A stretch of 64,000 nucleotides of DNA from Chloracidobacterium thermophilum B (GCF_000226295.1 NC_016024.1:2525501-2589500); one strand, 5' to 3'. Shown: positions 35,308 through 44,841, counted from the stretch's first letter. Notes: generated by a model not told the origin, from the sequence alone. Translations and numbers: made by a program.

Positions 35308-37754
35308 TCCGCTCCTGTCTCCTCACCGGAGGACTCCACCAGGCTCGCATCCACCACCCGGTCGTCTTCTGCCAGGGTGATGATCTTGACCCCCTGGGCA
35401 TGGCGTCCGGTTTGCCGGATCGAGGCCACATCCACCCGGACAATCTGCCCCTGCTGTGTGATGACCATCAGCTCCTTGCTCTCCTGGACAGGAAGCACTT
35501 TGACCACACCGCCGGTTCGCTCCGTGACGTTCAGCGTGACCACCCCCTTCCCGCCCCGGTGCTGAACGGGATACTCCATGATGGGCGTCCGCTTGCCGAG
35601 ACCGAGTTCAGACACGGAAAGAATCTCTTCGGTTCTCCCGACGACGGACATCCCCGTGACGTAATCGTTTTCCTCCAGCCGGATGCCAATGACGCCGTGC
35701 GCCGGGCGGCCCATCGGGCGCACGTCGCTTTCGTTGAAGCAGATCGCCTGGCCGCCAAAGGTCGAAATGAGGATATGCTGGTTGCCGTCGCTCTTCTGGA
35801 CGGCAATGAGTTCGTCATCCTCCGCCACCCCCATGGCAATAAGCCCGTTGGAGCGGATGTTGGCGTATTCCGACAGTTCGGTTTTTTTGATCATCCCCCG
35901 GCGGGTCACAAAGACGACGAATTTCCCCGGCGTAAATTCACGCACCGCGATGGTTCCGGCCACCCGTTCGCCTTCCGGCAGTTCAATGAGGTTGACGATG
36001 GCTTTGCCGCGCCCGGCCGTGGCGGCATCGGGGATTTCATGCACCTTGATCTTATAGACCTGCCCCTTGGCGGTGAAAATGAGCAGAAAGCTGTGCGTTG
36101 AGGCAATGTCGAGGAATTCGACGACATCCTCGGCCTTGGTCGTCATCCCCCGCCGCCCTGTACCGCCACGTTTTTGCGTGCGATAGGCCGAAAGCGGTGT
36201 GCGCTTGATGTAACCTCCGCGCGTGATGGTGATGACCACTTCCTCATTCGGGATGAGGTCTTCAATCGTGAAATCCGTGCCTTCATCCACAATCTGGGTC
36301 CGGCGGGGTGTGCTGTAGGCTTTGCGCACTTCCTGGAGTTCCTGCACGATGACCGCCCGGAGCCTGGTTTCCTTTTCCAGAATCTCCCGCAACTCGGCCA
36401 TGCGTTTGAGGAGATTTTCGTATTCGTCCAGCAGCTTCTGGCGCTCCATTCCGGTCAGCCGCTGAAGCTGCATTTCAAGGATGGACTGCGCCTGAACCTG
36501 GCTCAGGGCAAAGCGCGTCATCAACCCCTCGCGGGCTTCGGCGCTGGATTTGGCTCCGCGAATCAGGGCGATGACGGCATCCAGAACATCCAGGGCTTTC
36601 TTGAAACCCTCCAGAATATGCGCCCGGTGCTCGGCCTTGCGTAGCTCAAAGGCCGTCCGCCGCCGGACAACCTCGCGCCGGTGCTCGATGAAGTGACGTA
36701 GTATCTCCGCCAGGTCGAGAATCTGGGGCTGCCGGTTGACGATGGCCAGCATAATGATGCTGAATTTTTCCTGCATCGGCGTATGCTTGAACAGGTTGTT
36801 GAGCACCACCTGCGCCACCGCGCCGCGTTTCAACTCAATGACAATGCGCATGCCTTCCCGGTCGCTTTCGTCCCGCAGGTCCGCAATGTCCTCGATTTTT
36901 TTCTCGCTGACCAACTCGGCAATCTTTTCAAGCAAACTGGCCTTGTTGACCTGATAGGGCAACTCGGTCACGACAATCGCCTGGCGCTCCCGTTCCCCCT
37001 TGCCGGCGACGTAGTCAATCGCGGCCCGGGCGCGCATCGTCACCGAGCCACGTCCGGTCAGGTAGGCGTCCCGAATGCCCTTGCGCCCGCAAATAAAACC
37101 GGCCGTCGGGAAATCCGGCCCCTGGATGAACTGCATCAGCTCCTCCACGGTGGCCTCTGGATGGTTGACAAGATGGATAGTGGCATCGAGCACCTCAGCC
37201 AGATTGTGCGGCGGGATGCTCGTGGACATCCCAACGGCAATCCCAGCGGCGCCATTGACCAGGACATTCGGAAAGCGGGCCGGCAGGACAACCGGCTCCC
37301 GAAGTGAGTTGTCGTAGTTTTCCTGAAAATCAACTGTTTCCTTCTCGATGTCGGCCAGCAGCATCTCGGCAATCGGTGCCAGACGCACCTCGGTGTAACG
37401 CATCGCAGCCGCAGCATCCCCATCCACACTGCCAAAGTTGCCCTGCCCATCAATGAGCGGCATGCGCATGGAGAAGTCCTGGGCCATGCGCACGATGGTG
37501 TCATAGACCGGCTGGTCGCCGTGCGGGTGATACTTACCAATGGCATCCCCAACCACACGGGCGCTCTTCTTGTAGGGCTTGTCGTAGGTGTTGCCCAGCT
37601 CGTGCATCGTCCACAGGACGCGCCGCTGCACAGGTTTGAGGCCATCACGGACATCCGGCAATGCCCGGCTGATGATGACCGACATCGCATAGTCGAGGTA
37701 ACTCCGGCGCATCTCATCTTCGATGTTCGCCGGGATGATTTTTTGTTCCGTCAT
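35304..37754 (-). CDS. gyrA: DNA gyrase subunit A
   Basis: An 816-residue type IIA topoisomerase subunit. The catalytic Tyr120 is in AAAMRYTEVRL. The quinolone-resistance region reads GDAIGKYHPHGDQPVYDTIV, with Gln81 where E. coli has Ser83. The breakage-reunion core extends to about 500. The C-terminal beta-pinwheel contains a GyrA-box-like QKRGGTG (near residue 535), which supports gyrase over topoisomerase IV. It introduces negative supercoils with GyrB, which is not in the window. The start ATG at 37754 fits the family's MTEQKIIPANIEDEM-type N-terminus. Confidence 0.95.
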   Translation of the reverse strand: MTEQKIIPANIEDEMRRSYLDYAMSVIISRALPDVRDGLKPVQRRVLWTMHELGNTYDKPYKKSARVVGDAIGKYHPHGDQPVYDTIVRMAQDFSMRMPLIDGQGNFGSVDGDAAAAMRYTEVRLAPIAEMLLADIEKETVDFQENYDNSLREPVVLPARFPNVLVNGAAGIAVGMSTSIPPHNLAEVLDATIHLVNHPEATVEELMQFIQGPDFPTAGFICGRKGIRDAYLTGRGSVTMRARAAIDYVAGKGERERQAIVVTELPYQVNKASLLEKIAELVSEKKIEDIADLRDESDREGMRIVIELKRGAVAQVVLNNLFKHTPMQEKFSIIMLAIVNRQPQILDLAEILRHFIEHRREVVRRRTAFELRKAEHRAHILEGFKKALDVLDAVIALIRGAKSSAEAREGLMTRFALSQVQAQSILEMQLQRLTGMERQKLLDEYENLLKRMAELREILEKETRLRAVIVQELQEVRKAYSTPRRTQIVDEGTDFTIEDLIPNEEVVITITRGGYIKRTPLSAYRTQKRGGTGRRGMTTKAEDVVEFLDIASTHSFLLIFTAKGQVYKIKVHEIPDAATAGRGKAIVNLIELPEGERVAGTIAVREFTPGKFVVFVTRRGMIKKTELSEYANIRSNGLIAMGVAEDDELIAVQKSDGNQHILISTFGGQAICFNESDVRPMGRPAHGVIGIRLEENDYVTGMSVVGRTEEILSVSELGLGKRTPIMEYPVQHRGGKGVVTLNVTERTGGVVKVLPVQESKELMVITQQGQIVRVDVASIRQTGRHAQGVKIITLAEDDRVVDASLVESSGEETGAD

Positions 37755-38032
37755 AACGCCACTTCAGAAAACAAAGTTGAACCAGCCTGGAAAAACATCA
37801 TCGGCTCAGACGCAGGGCAGACTGGCGCATCTGTCAGAGGGGCAGCCGCCAGGCCAACTGCCCGACTTGTCACCACTGCGCTGGCTTCAATGGCTTGCTT
37901 CACACCTCGGCGAACTGGCTCGGCCAACTGCTGAAGCAACCCACGATCACTCACACCTGTACTCCTTGAGTTTGATGGGATACGCCTTTCCGTGCCCGTC
38001 TGATCCGCACGGCACAACCCAAACTGCAGGGA

Positions 38033-39217
38033 CTACCCTAGCCGCTCGATGAGGGCGCGGATGTTTTCGACGCCACGCTGCAGGTTGTCGAGCGAATTGG
38101 CGTAGGAAATCCGCAGGTAGCCCTCGGCCCCGAAGGCCGAGCCGGCCGTGACAACGACATGCGCTTCTTCGAGCAGACGTTGGGCGAAGTCCACATCGCG
38201 CAGCCCGGTTTTTTCCAGAACAGCCGAAATGTCGGGAAAGGCATAAAAAGCCCCTTCCGGCATCCGGCACCGTACCCCCGGCAGGGCCGCCAGCGCCGAC
38301 ACAATCCAATCCCGCCGCGTGCGATATTCCGCCAGCATGGCAGCGACCGAATCCTGGCTGCCGCGCAGGGCCTCGATGGCGGCCCACTGGGCAAAGGTCG
38401 TCGGATTTGAGGTCGAATGGCTCTGCACCTTGGTCATCTCAGCCACCCAATCCGGGTGCGCCAGAGCATAGCCAATCCGCCACCCCGTCATGGCGTAGGT
38501 CTTTGACAGCGAGCCGGACACCAGCACCCGCTCCCGCAGCGCCGCCGGTAACGCTGCCGCCGAAAACGGACGCCCCGGCGGATAGACAAACCGGTAGTAG
38601 CACTCATCCGAAATGAGCCATAGGTCCCGCGCGGCGCACAGCTCGGCAATCTGGTGAATGTCCTCCGGCGCGATGACCGCCCCCGACGGATTGGAAGGTG
38701 AGTTGAGAATGACGACCCTGGTGCGTGGCGTCAAAACGCGCTCCACCATCGCAGCCGTCAGCCGGAAGTCGTGCTCGTGCGTCGGAATGAAGACGCTGAC
38801 GCCGCCGCAAAAGGCGACGATTTCGGGAAACGTTACCCAGTAGGGCGCCGGAATGACCACCTCATCCCCCGGATTGACCACACTCACCAGGGCATTGAAC
38901 AACGTCTGCTTCCCGCCGGCCGACACGATGACGGCGCTGGCGGGATAGGTCGTTCCCGTCTCGCGCGCCATGTAGTCCACAATGGCCTGCTTGAGTTCGG
39001 CAATACCCGAAGCCGGCGTGTAGCGCGTCTTGCCTGTTTCGAGCGCCTGGATGGCCGCTTGGCGGATGTTCTCCGGGGTGTCGAAATCCGGTTCTCCGGC
39101 CCCCAGGTCAATCACCGTATGCCCTTGGGCGCGAAGCCGGGCCGCCGCCGCCGTGGCGGCCATGGTTGAAGAAGACTGCATGTGATCGAGCCGCAGGGCA
39201 CGCCGAAACACCACCAT
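38033..39217 (-). CDS. Class I aspartate-type aminotransferase
   Basis: This 394-residue PLP enzyme of the subgroup Ib aspartate/prephenate aminotransferase type has IDLGAGEPDFDTPENI, RYTPASGIAELKQAI, LNSPSNPSGAV, PLP-Lys motif SGSLSKTYAMTGWRIGYA, and the C-terminal Arg in LRISYAN. It likely transaminates aspartate or prephenate, making amino donors for amino-acid synthesis. The ATG at 39217 has GAGG upstream and is preferred over a TTG two codons earlier. It differs clearly from the aminotransferase at 7390-8595. Confidence 0.9.
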   Translation of the reverse strand: MVVFRRALRLDHMQSSSTMAATAAAARLRAQGHTVIDLGAGEPDFDTPENIRQAAIQALETGKTRYTPASGIAELKQAIVDYMARETGTTYPASAVIVSAGGKQTLFNALVSVVNPGDEVVIPAPYWVTFPEIVAFCGGVSVFIPTHEHDFRLTAAMVERVLTPRTRVVILNSPSNPSGAVIAPEDIHQIAELCAARDLWLISDECYYRFVYPPGRPFSAAALPAALRERVLVSGSLSKTYAMTGWRIGYALAHPDWVAEMTKVQSHSTSNPTTFAQWAAIEALRGSQDSVAAMLAEYRTRRDWIVSALAALPGVRCRMPEGAFYAFPDISAVLEKTGLRDVDFAQRLLEEAHVVVTAGSAFGAEGYLRISYANSLDNLQRGVENIRALIERLG

Positions 39218-39357
39218 AGCCAAGCCTCAGACAACCTTGTTTTGCAACTGCATAGACTGCGGATTGTGACCGAAAACCCACGTGGTGTCGAGTCAGGGCG
39301 TCGCACAGGGCTTCATTTCCGACGCCCCGTGTTGATCACGACGAGGATGCCACCGGC

Positions 39358-39399
39358 AAAAAACGGGCGGCGGTGAATGGAAACCATCCACCGCCGCCG
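39358..39399 (-). terminator. Rho-independent terminator of the Gly/Arg-rich gene
   Basis: A long stem (39365-39380 with 39384-39399, one G-T wobble) has an AAA/TTT loop. On the minus strand it is followed by TTTTTT (A-tract at 39358-39363). It lies 26 bp past the stop of the gene ending at 39425. Confidence 0.85.
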
Positions 39400-39424
39400 T
39401 ACTCTTCAGACCTGCCCGGTGACA

Positions 39425-40240
39425 TCAATCAAACCGGCCGTTGCCGCGTCCCTGCTGCCAGCCCCACTCACGATTGCCGCGCCAGTCGGGGCCATAGTCA
39501 TTGCCGCGTCCGCGTCCCCGTGGTCCGCGTCCCCGTCCGGGTGCGCCACGCAGATCGTTGTACCCCTGCTCATAGCCGGCGCGATAGCCATCACGGAAGC
39601 CGCGCCGGTAGTTGCCATCGTGCCGCCACTCACGCTGGAAGCCCTGCATGGCATTCTCATAGGTTGCATTGCGGAAGTTCGGCAGGAATCCCTGGCGGCG
39701 GTCCTGGCGTCCCTGTTCAAAACCAAGCTGAAATCCGATGCCCCGCCCGCGCTCACGTACCCACTGCTCCGAAGGTGGGCGGCGATTGAAGCGCGGGTCA
39801 CTGACGCCCCACGGGTCCCGGTTTTGCGCCACAGCCGGTTGTGGTCCGCGTCCCCGTCCGCGTGCGCCACGCAGATCGTTGTACCCCTGCTCATAGCCGG
39901 CGCGATAGCCATCACGGAAGCCGCGCCGGTAGTTGCCATCGTGCCGCCACTCACGCTGGAAGCCCTGCATGGCATTCTCATAGGTTGCATTGCGGAAGTT
40001 CGGCAGGAATCCCTGGCGGCGGTCCTGGCGTCCCTGTTCAAAACCAAGCTGAAATCCGATGCCCCGCCCGCGCTCGCGTACCCACTGCTCCGAAGGTGGG
40101 CGGCGATTGAAGCGCGGGTCACTGACGCCCCACGGGTCCCAGTTTTGCGCCACAGCCGGTTGCGGCGTTCCAGCCAGAAACAACACACCAAACAACACGG
40201 CGCTCAAGATGAAGATTCGGCTTCGCAGGGTGATCATCAT
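39425..40240 (-). CDS. Secreted Gly/Arg-rich protein with two 107-residue tandem repeats
   Basis: A 271-residue protein with an N-terminal signal (MITLRSRIFILSAVLFGVLF, cleavage likely near AVAQ). Two nearly identical 107-residue units follow, each running from about DPWGVSDPRFNRR through NFRNATYENAMQGFQREW and GYRAGYEQGYNDLRG to GRGRGPQPAVAQ. The tail is Gly/Arg/Trp-rich. The unit resembles no enzyme I know; its GFQLGFEQGRQDRR and GFRDGYRAGYEQG motifs recall small secreted YGxxxG-type repeat proteins. The second unit even retains the signal-end sequence PQPAVAQN, so the duplication includes the signal cleavage region. Start could also be a GTG at 40255. Confidence 0.65.
   Translation of the reverse strand: MMITLRSRIFILSAVLFGVLFLAGTPQPAVAQNWDPWGVSDPRFNRRPPSEQWVRERGRGIGFQLGFEQGRQDRRQGFLPNFRNATYENAMQGFQREWRHDGNYRRGFRDGYRAGYEQGYNDLRGARGRGRGPQPAVAQNRDPWGVSDPRFNRRPPSEQWVRERGRGIGFQLGFEQGRQDRRQGFLPNFRNATYENAMQGFQREWRHDGNYRRGFRDGYRAGYEQGYNDLRGAPGRGRGPRGRGRGNDYGPDWRGNREWGWQQGRGNGRFD
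39520..40161 (-). repeat. 321-bp in-frame tandem duplication
   Basis: Bases 39520-39840 and 39841-40161 are head-to-tail copies differing at only a few positions. The unit is 107 codons, so the reading frame is kept. Confidence 0.95.
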
Positions 40241-40620
40241 CGCGTTGTCCGCCACGATCAAAGATGTTCACCTGCCATGGAGAATAACCCGCGTGCCACA
40301 CCTCGGACAATGGCGTTTTTCAGGCGTTTTTCGGGTTGACCGGCGGGTTCCTCCACCGTCTTGCCCAAATGACTAACCCATATCGTGCAGCGCTGTTTGG
40401 ACGGACACCCCAAACCGTCACCGGCCAGCCAGCCGTTGTCTGGCAGCATGTTCAGAGCAGGATGCAAAAAAACTGACTTTGTGCCCTTCTACAGCGTCCA
40501 ACCGCACTGTGTTGGCATACGCTGCCGGAAGTTCCGGGAGCACCCGGCCGACCAAAGGAAAGGCGACTGATGACAGACTCCGCCGGGCTTTCGGGCCATT
40601 ATTCCGTGAGGAAAAGCCCT
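40241..40620. other. Divergent intergenic region, no gene seen
   Basis: About 380 bp between two divergent genes for secreted proteins. No frame here has a family match. It must contain promoters in both directions, but no consensus -35/-10 pair was convincing. A short duplicated GCGTTTTTC-type sequence (near 40313-40335) is the only structure noticed. Confidence 0.4.
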
Positions 40621-41574
40621 ATGACCTTCCGTTTCATCCTGTGGCTCAGTTTGTGTGGGTTGGTGAGCGGCTGCCTCACCGCCCACCCGGCGCAGTCCCA
40701 GGCCCTGCCCAATCTCACCCGACACACCCTGTCACACGGCGGTCGGACACGTACCTACCACTTCCACCGGCCCAGCCGCCTGGCCACGACGCCCGCGCCA
40801 ATCGTCTTCGTGCTGCACGGCGGCGGCGGCGCTGGCGCTGAAGAGCTGGAACGCCGCCTTGGTTTTGCCCGGCTTGGCGAACAGAAAGGCTTCATCACCG
40901 TCTATCCGGCCGGCGTGGACGGGCAGTGGAATGACGGACGTGGCAAGACCTTCCGCCGCGCACGCGGCAACACCGACGTGGACGATGTCGGCTTCTTCCG
41001 GGCGTTGATTGACCACCTCGTGAAAACCGGGCAGGCGGACCCACAGCGCATCTATGCCACCGGCTTTTCCAACGGCGGCATGATGACCTACCGCCTGGGC
41101 ATCGAGCTGGGCGACAGGCTGGCCGCCATCGCCGCCGGGATAGCCAACCTGCCGACCCGGTGGCGCGATACCACGCCGCCGCACCCGCTGCCTGTTCTCA
41201 TTATGAACGGCACGGATGACCCGATGATGCCCTGGAACGGCGGCGAAGTACGGGTTCTCGGACGGGGCTACGGCACAGTGCTTTCAACCCGGGAAACGGC
41301 TGATTTCTGGCGCCGGGCCGCCGGACTGCCGGAAGAGCCAGCCGTGGAACGCCTCCCTGACCGCATACCGGATGACAACTGCCGGGTGGAGGTGCGCCGC
41401 TGGGCCGGCCGGGACGCGGCCCATGAAGTCGTGCTCTACGCCCTGCTGGGCGGCGGCCACCAGATACCCGGCGGCCAAACGCCCAAAGCTCCCCGTCTTG
41501 TCGGCAACCAGTGCATGGAGATTCAGGCCACTGAAGTCATCTGGGAGTTCTTTGCCCGCCATCGCCGCCGGTGA
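40621..41574 (+). CDS. PHB-depolymerase-family esterase (LpqC-like) lipoprotein
   Basis: A 317-residue protein. The N-terminus is a lipoprotein signal with lipobox LVSGC. The catalytic domain is an alpha/beta hydrolase of the PHB depolymerase/feruloyl esterase (LpqC) type: FVLHGGGGAGAEE, nucleophile in GFSNGGMMTYRL, NGTDDPMMPWNGG and a His in GGGHQIPGG. It would act on esters outside the cytoplasm, anchored to a membrane. The ATG at 40621 has GAGGAAAA 9 bp upstream and starts at the signal peptide; an in-frame ATG at 40570 does not. Confidence 0.85.
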   Translation: MTFRFILWLSLCGLVSGCLTAHPAQSQALPNLTRHTLSHGGRTRTYHFHRPSRLATTPAPIVFVLHGGGGAGAEELERRLGFARLGEQKGFITVYPAGVDGQWNDGRGKTFRRARGNTDVDDVGFFRALIDHLVKTGQADPQRIYATGFSNGGMMTYRLGIELGDRLAAIAAGIANLPTRWRDTTPPHPLPVLIMNGTDDPMMPWNGGEVRVLGRGYGTVLSTRETADFWRRAAGLPEEPAVERLPDRIPDDNCRVEVRRWAGRDAAHEVVLYALLGGGHQIPGGQTPKAPRLVGNQCMEIQATEVIWEFFARHRRR

Positions 41575-41682
41575 CAGAGCCGGCACCCGGGCCGGACGCC
41601 AACCCGCTTTCCGGCTTGTTCTCCGGCTGGCGGATTTGCAGCATGGACACCAGACCCATTCCGCAAGGCAGGTAGCCGTCCC

Positions 41683-42213
41683 GTGGTGCACGTCGTCAAC
41701 CGCCAACGCCATGAACGCCTTGACCGCGCCGGACTGGCGCAGCTTGCCCAGGCAACGCTGGAAGCCGTCCTCGGCCCCCGTCTTGCAACGGCCGTGGATG
41801 TCAACCTCGTTTTTGTTGGCGACACCGCTATCCGGCGGCTCAACCACACCTACCGGGGCGTGGATGCCCCAACGGATGTCCTGTCTTTCGTTCACCTGGA
41901 ACTGCCTTCACCCTACACGCACCGGCCGGCCCAGCGTGAAGCCTGGTTTTTCAGCCAGCCGGCAACGGGTCTCAATGGCGAACGTCCGCTTTTGGGCGAA
42001 GTCATCATTTCCACACCGACCGCGCGGCGCTATGCCGAACGCCATGCCTTGACATGCGCGGAAGAAATCCAAAGACTCGTCATCCATGGCATCATTCATC
42101 TGTGTGGGTACGACCATGAGACCGATACCGGGCAAATGACGCGCCTGGAACGTCGGCTTCGGCGGCGCTTCCTGCCTGCCGCCACAAACGCGCCGCCGGC
42201 TCATCAGCCGTGA
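41683..42213 (+). CDS. ybeY: Endoribonuclease YbeY (rRNA maturation factor)
   Basis: This 176-residue metal-dependent RNase acts in 16S rRNA 3'-end processing and ribosome quality control. The three-His zinc motif is HGIIHLCGYDHETD near residue 130. VNLVFVGDTAIRRLNHTYRGVDAPTDVLSF is the family's N-terminal signature. The start is probably GTG at 41683, with GGCAGG upstream; no ATG precedes conserved sequence. The CBS-domain membrane protein follows by 42 bp, the usual ybeY-corC-type neighbourhood. Confidence 0.93.
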   Translation: MVHVVNRQRHERLDRAGLAQLAQATLEAVLGPRLATAVDVNLVFVGDTAIRRLNHTYRGVDAPTDVLSFVHLELPSPYTHRPAQREAWFFSQPATGLNGERPLLGEVIISTPTARRYAERHALTCAEEIQRLVIHGIIHLCGYDHETDTGQMTRLERRLRRRFLPAATNAPPAHQP

Positions 42214-42255
42214 GCCGCACACCGGCGCAGCGGGTGGAATAGTGTACGTCGTTCT

Positions 42256-43539
42256 ATGGAGTATGAGCTAGCCTTTGTGCTTCTGACCATTGGCGGCCTG
42301 TTTTTCCTGGCTCTCGTCGAAAGCGCCCACGGCTCGATTTCTGAAGTCACCCTCCGCTCACTGGCTGCCGAGTTGCCCGATCCTTCGCCGCAGCGCGCCT
42401 TTCTGCGCCATCTGCTCAGCCACCGGCTGGATTTCTGGTTGAGTCTTTCACTCGGTCTCCAGTCGGGAACGCTCATCCTGACGGCGCTGGCCGTTCTGCT
42501 GGCCAATCGTTTTTCCTCGCCATGGGCATTGCCCGTGGCACTGGTCACGACGCTGTTTCTGGTCATCCCGGCCCGCCAAATCCTGCCGCGCATCCTTGTC
42601 CAGAATCAGCCCGAAGCCTATCTGCTCCGGCTGCTGCCCTGGTTTCGGTTGTACTTCCAAGCCGTCCAGCCCCTCGTCCGTCCCATGCGGCAGCTTATCC
42701 AGTGGTTTCGCATCGAGCCGGAGCGCAGCCTGGTTCCTGACTCGACGCCCCCCAACGAAGAGGAGAGCATTCAGGCGCTGATTGATGTCGGCGAAGAAGC
42801 CGGCATCATCGAGGAAGACGAAGGCGAACTCATCCAGTCGGTCATCGAGTTCAGCGACACAGCCGTGCGCGAAATCATGACGCAGCGCCCGGAAATCATT
42901 TCAGTTCGTGCGTCAGCCACTGTCCGTGAAGCCAGTGAAACCATGACGCGCGAACGGCACTCGCGGCTGCCGGTTTTCGAGCAGGACTCCGATGACATCG
43001 TGGGTTTTGTCTTCATCCGGGATGTCCTCGATTGCCTGCTCAACGGACGTGACCAGGAGCCGGTACGCAACATCGTCCGCCCGGCCTACTTCGTCCCCGA
43101 AAGCAAGAGCATCGCCGATCTGCTCGAAGACATGCGCAAGTCCGCCATGCAGATTGCCCTCGTCATTGACGAATACGGCGACGTGGCCGGACTCGTCACC
43201 ATTGAGGACATCCTCGAAGAAATCGTCGGCGAAATCGAAGACGAAGACCAACAGTCAGAAGAAGCAGAAGTGCTTCAGGAAACCGATGGCGCGTGGCTGG
43301 TGCGCGGCAATACCGAAATTCGCAAGATCGAACTCGTCACGGAGCGCGAGCTGTCCGGCGACGACTTCCAGACGGTCAACGGCTTCATTGTCTCCGAGTT
43401 GGAGCGCGTACCTTCGACAGGCGAACACTTCATCGTCCGCGGGCTGGAAGTTGAAGTCCTTGAAAGCGACGGGCGCGCCATCCGCCGCGCGCGGCTGCGC
43501 AAAGCCGCCTCCACGTCACCAGCGACTGAAGAAACTTAG
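42256..43539 (+). CDS. HlyC/CorC (CNNM) family transporter with CBS domains
   Basis: A 427-residue protein. The N-terminal DUF21/CNNM membrane region (about 1-150) has three to four helices. A CBS pair follows (about 200-325): REIMTQRPEIISV to VIDEYGDVAGLVTIEDILEEIVGEI. The C-terminal CorC/HlyC transporter-associated domain (about 345-420) has TVNGFIVSELERVPSTGEHF. Relatives are implicated in Mg or Na/Mg export. The gene overlaps rsmD by 24 bp at their 3' ends. Confidence 0.88.
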   Translation: MEYELAFVLLTIGGLFFLALVESAHGSISEVTLRSLAAELPDPSPQRAFLRHLLSHRLDFWLSLSLGLQSGTLILTALAVLLANRFSSPWALPVALVTTLFLVIPARQILPRILVQNQPEAYLLRLLPWFRLYFQAVQPLVRPMRQLIQWFRIEPERSLVPDSTPPNEEESIQALIDVGEEAGIIEEDEGELIQSVIEFSDTAVREIMTQRPEIISVRASATVREASETMTRERHSRLPVFEQDSDDIVGFVFIRDVLDCLLNGRDQEPVRNIVRPAYFVPESKSIADLLEDMRKSAMQIALVIDEYGDVAGLVTIEDILEEIVGEIEDEDQQSEEAEVLQETDGAWLVRGNTEIRKIELVTERELSGDDFQTVNGFIVSELERVPSTGEHFIVRGLEVEVLESDGRAIRRARLRKAASTSPATEET

Positions 43540-44067
43540 CGTGGATTCACCCTGCTGGACGGCGCGGAAGCGGCGCAAGTCGCCAATCGTTTCCACCACG
43601 GCATGCTTGGCGTGGTGCTCGACGATGAACCAGCCGTCCTCGTCCAGAAGCGGCTGGGTTCCCAACAACTCAAACAGCGGATCGTACAGCGGTGAAGCGT
43701 AGGGCGGGTCACAGAAGATAAGATCGAAGCGCCGCCCGACCTGGATGAACTGTTTGACGGCGCTGACGGCATCGCGCTGGACAACTTCCGCTTCCTCACC
43801 AATGCCGCACCGCGCCAGGTTTTCCATCAATGCCACCAGCGCACGGCGCGAGTGTTCCACGAAGGTTGCCCGCGCTGCCCCCCGGCTGAGCGCCTCGATA
43901 CCCACGGCGCCCGAACCGGCGCACAAATCCAGAAACGTCTTATCGCCGATGCGCGGAGCAAGAATGTTGAACAGGGTCTCGCGCAACCGGTCAGACGTGG
44001 GACGCACACGCAAACCCGGTTCACTTCGCAGGCGCCTGCCTTTGTGAATCCCCGCGATGACACGCAT
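43516..44067 (-). CDS. rsmD: 16S rRNA (guanine966-N2)-methyltransferase RsmD
   Basis: This 183-residue Rossmann-fold SAM-dependent enzyme starts MRVIAGIHKGRRL, with VRPTSDRLRETLFNIL, the SAM loop LDLCAGSGAVGIEALSRGA, and the catalytic DPPY in FCDPPYASPLY. It methylates guanine 966 of 16S rRNA. The ATG at 44067 is the family start. It is convergent and overlapping with the CorC-like gene, and downstream of lolD on the same strand (90-bp gap). Confidence 0.93.
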   Translation of the reverse strand: MRVIAGIHKGRRLRSEPGLRVRPTSDRLRETLFNILAPRIGDKTFLDLCAGSGAVGIEALSRGAARATFVEHSRRALVALMENLARCGIGEEAEVVQRDAVSAVKQFIQVGRRFDLIFCDPPYASPLYDPLFELLGTQPLLDEDGWFIVEHHAKHAVVETIGDLRRFRAVQQGESTLSFFSRW

Positions 44068-44157
44068 AGGCTACTCGGCCGCCAAGACCAAACCGACGGC
44101 GTTCCAAAACCGTTGCCCGTGGGCCATCGGCAAGCATGCCGCGCCCGGAGACCGGCT

Positions 44158-44841
44158 TCAAGCCACGACCGGCGTCAGTTGACCACGTTCCAACCGCCAG
44201 ACCTGCTGACAGGTGGCGGCCAGCCGGCTGTCGTGCGTGACAAGCACCAGCGTCAGACCCTGGTCGCGCTGAAGTTCATGGAGCAGACCGAGAACGTCAG
44301 CCGCTGTCCGCTCATCGAGGTTGCCGGTTGGCTCGTCGGCCAGCAGCAGCGGCGGCGCATTGGCCAGCGCCCGCGCCAGCGCCACCCGCTGACTTTCCCC
44401 GCCGGAAAGCTCTGCCGGCAGGTGATGCTGGCGCTGCTCCAGACCGACGCGCTCCAGCAGCCGCCGGGCCCGCCGGCAGCTTTCATCCCATCTGACGCCG
44501 GCCATCCGCATCGGCAGGGCGACGTTTTCCAGGGCCGTGAACTCCGGCAGCAGGTGGTGGAACTGAAAGACGAAGCCGATGCTCCGGTTCCGAAAGCGCG
44601 CGCGCTCCGTTGGCGACAGTTCCCACAGGGACGTGCTGCCAATGCGTACTTCACCGGCCGCTGGCGCATCGAGGCCGCCCAGAACGTGCAGCAGCGTGGA
44701 CTTTCCCACGCCCGACGCGCCCACAATGGCGGCCGCCGCTCTGCCTTCCACCGCCCACGACAGGTTTTCAAAAACCACGAGCGGCGGCTGTCCGGGCGAC
44801 GCTGGCGGATAGCGGTAGGTCAGTTGGTGGACGGTGAGCAC
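44158..44841 (-). CDS. lolD: LolD-type lipoprotein-releasing ABC ATPase
   Basis: This 227-residue ATPase has Walker A GASGVGKSTLLHVLGGLD, Q-loop FVFQFHHLLPEFTALENV (a LolD/MacB-class feature), signature ELSGGESQRVALARAL, Walker B LLADEPTGNLD and H-loop THDSRLA. With LolC/E it would release lipoproteins from the inner membrane; these partners are not adjacent, so a MacB-like role is also possible. It precedes rsmD and follows typA (60-bp gap) on the minus strand. Confidence 0.85.
   Translation of the reverse strand: MLTVHQLTYRYPPASPGQPPLVVFENLSWAVEGRAAAAIVGASGVGKSTLLHVLGGLDAPAAGEVRIGSTSLWELSPTERARFRNRSIGFVFQFHHLLPEFTALENVALPMRMAGVRWDESCRRARRLLERVGLEQRQHHLPAELSGGESQRVALARALANAPPLLLADEPTGNLDERTAADVLGLLHELQRDQGLTLVLVTHDSRLAATCQQVWRLERGQLTPVVA

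Noticed and set aside
39520-40161. Possible CRISPR array
   Set aside because: There are just two long contiguous copies with no spacers; it is a coding tandem duplication.
39377-40339. Repetitive frame on the plus strand of the duplicated gene
   Set aside because: Its repeats only mirror the 321-bp DNA duplication; the minus-strand frame has a signal peptide and a terminator.
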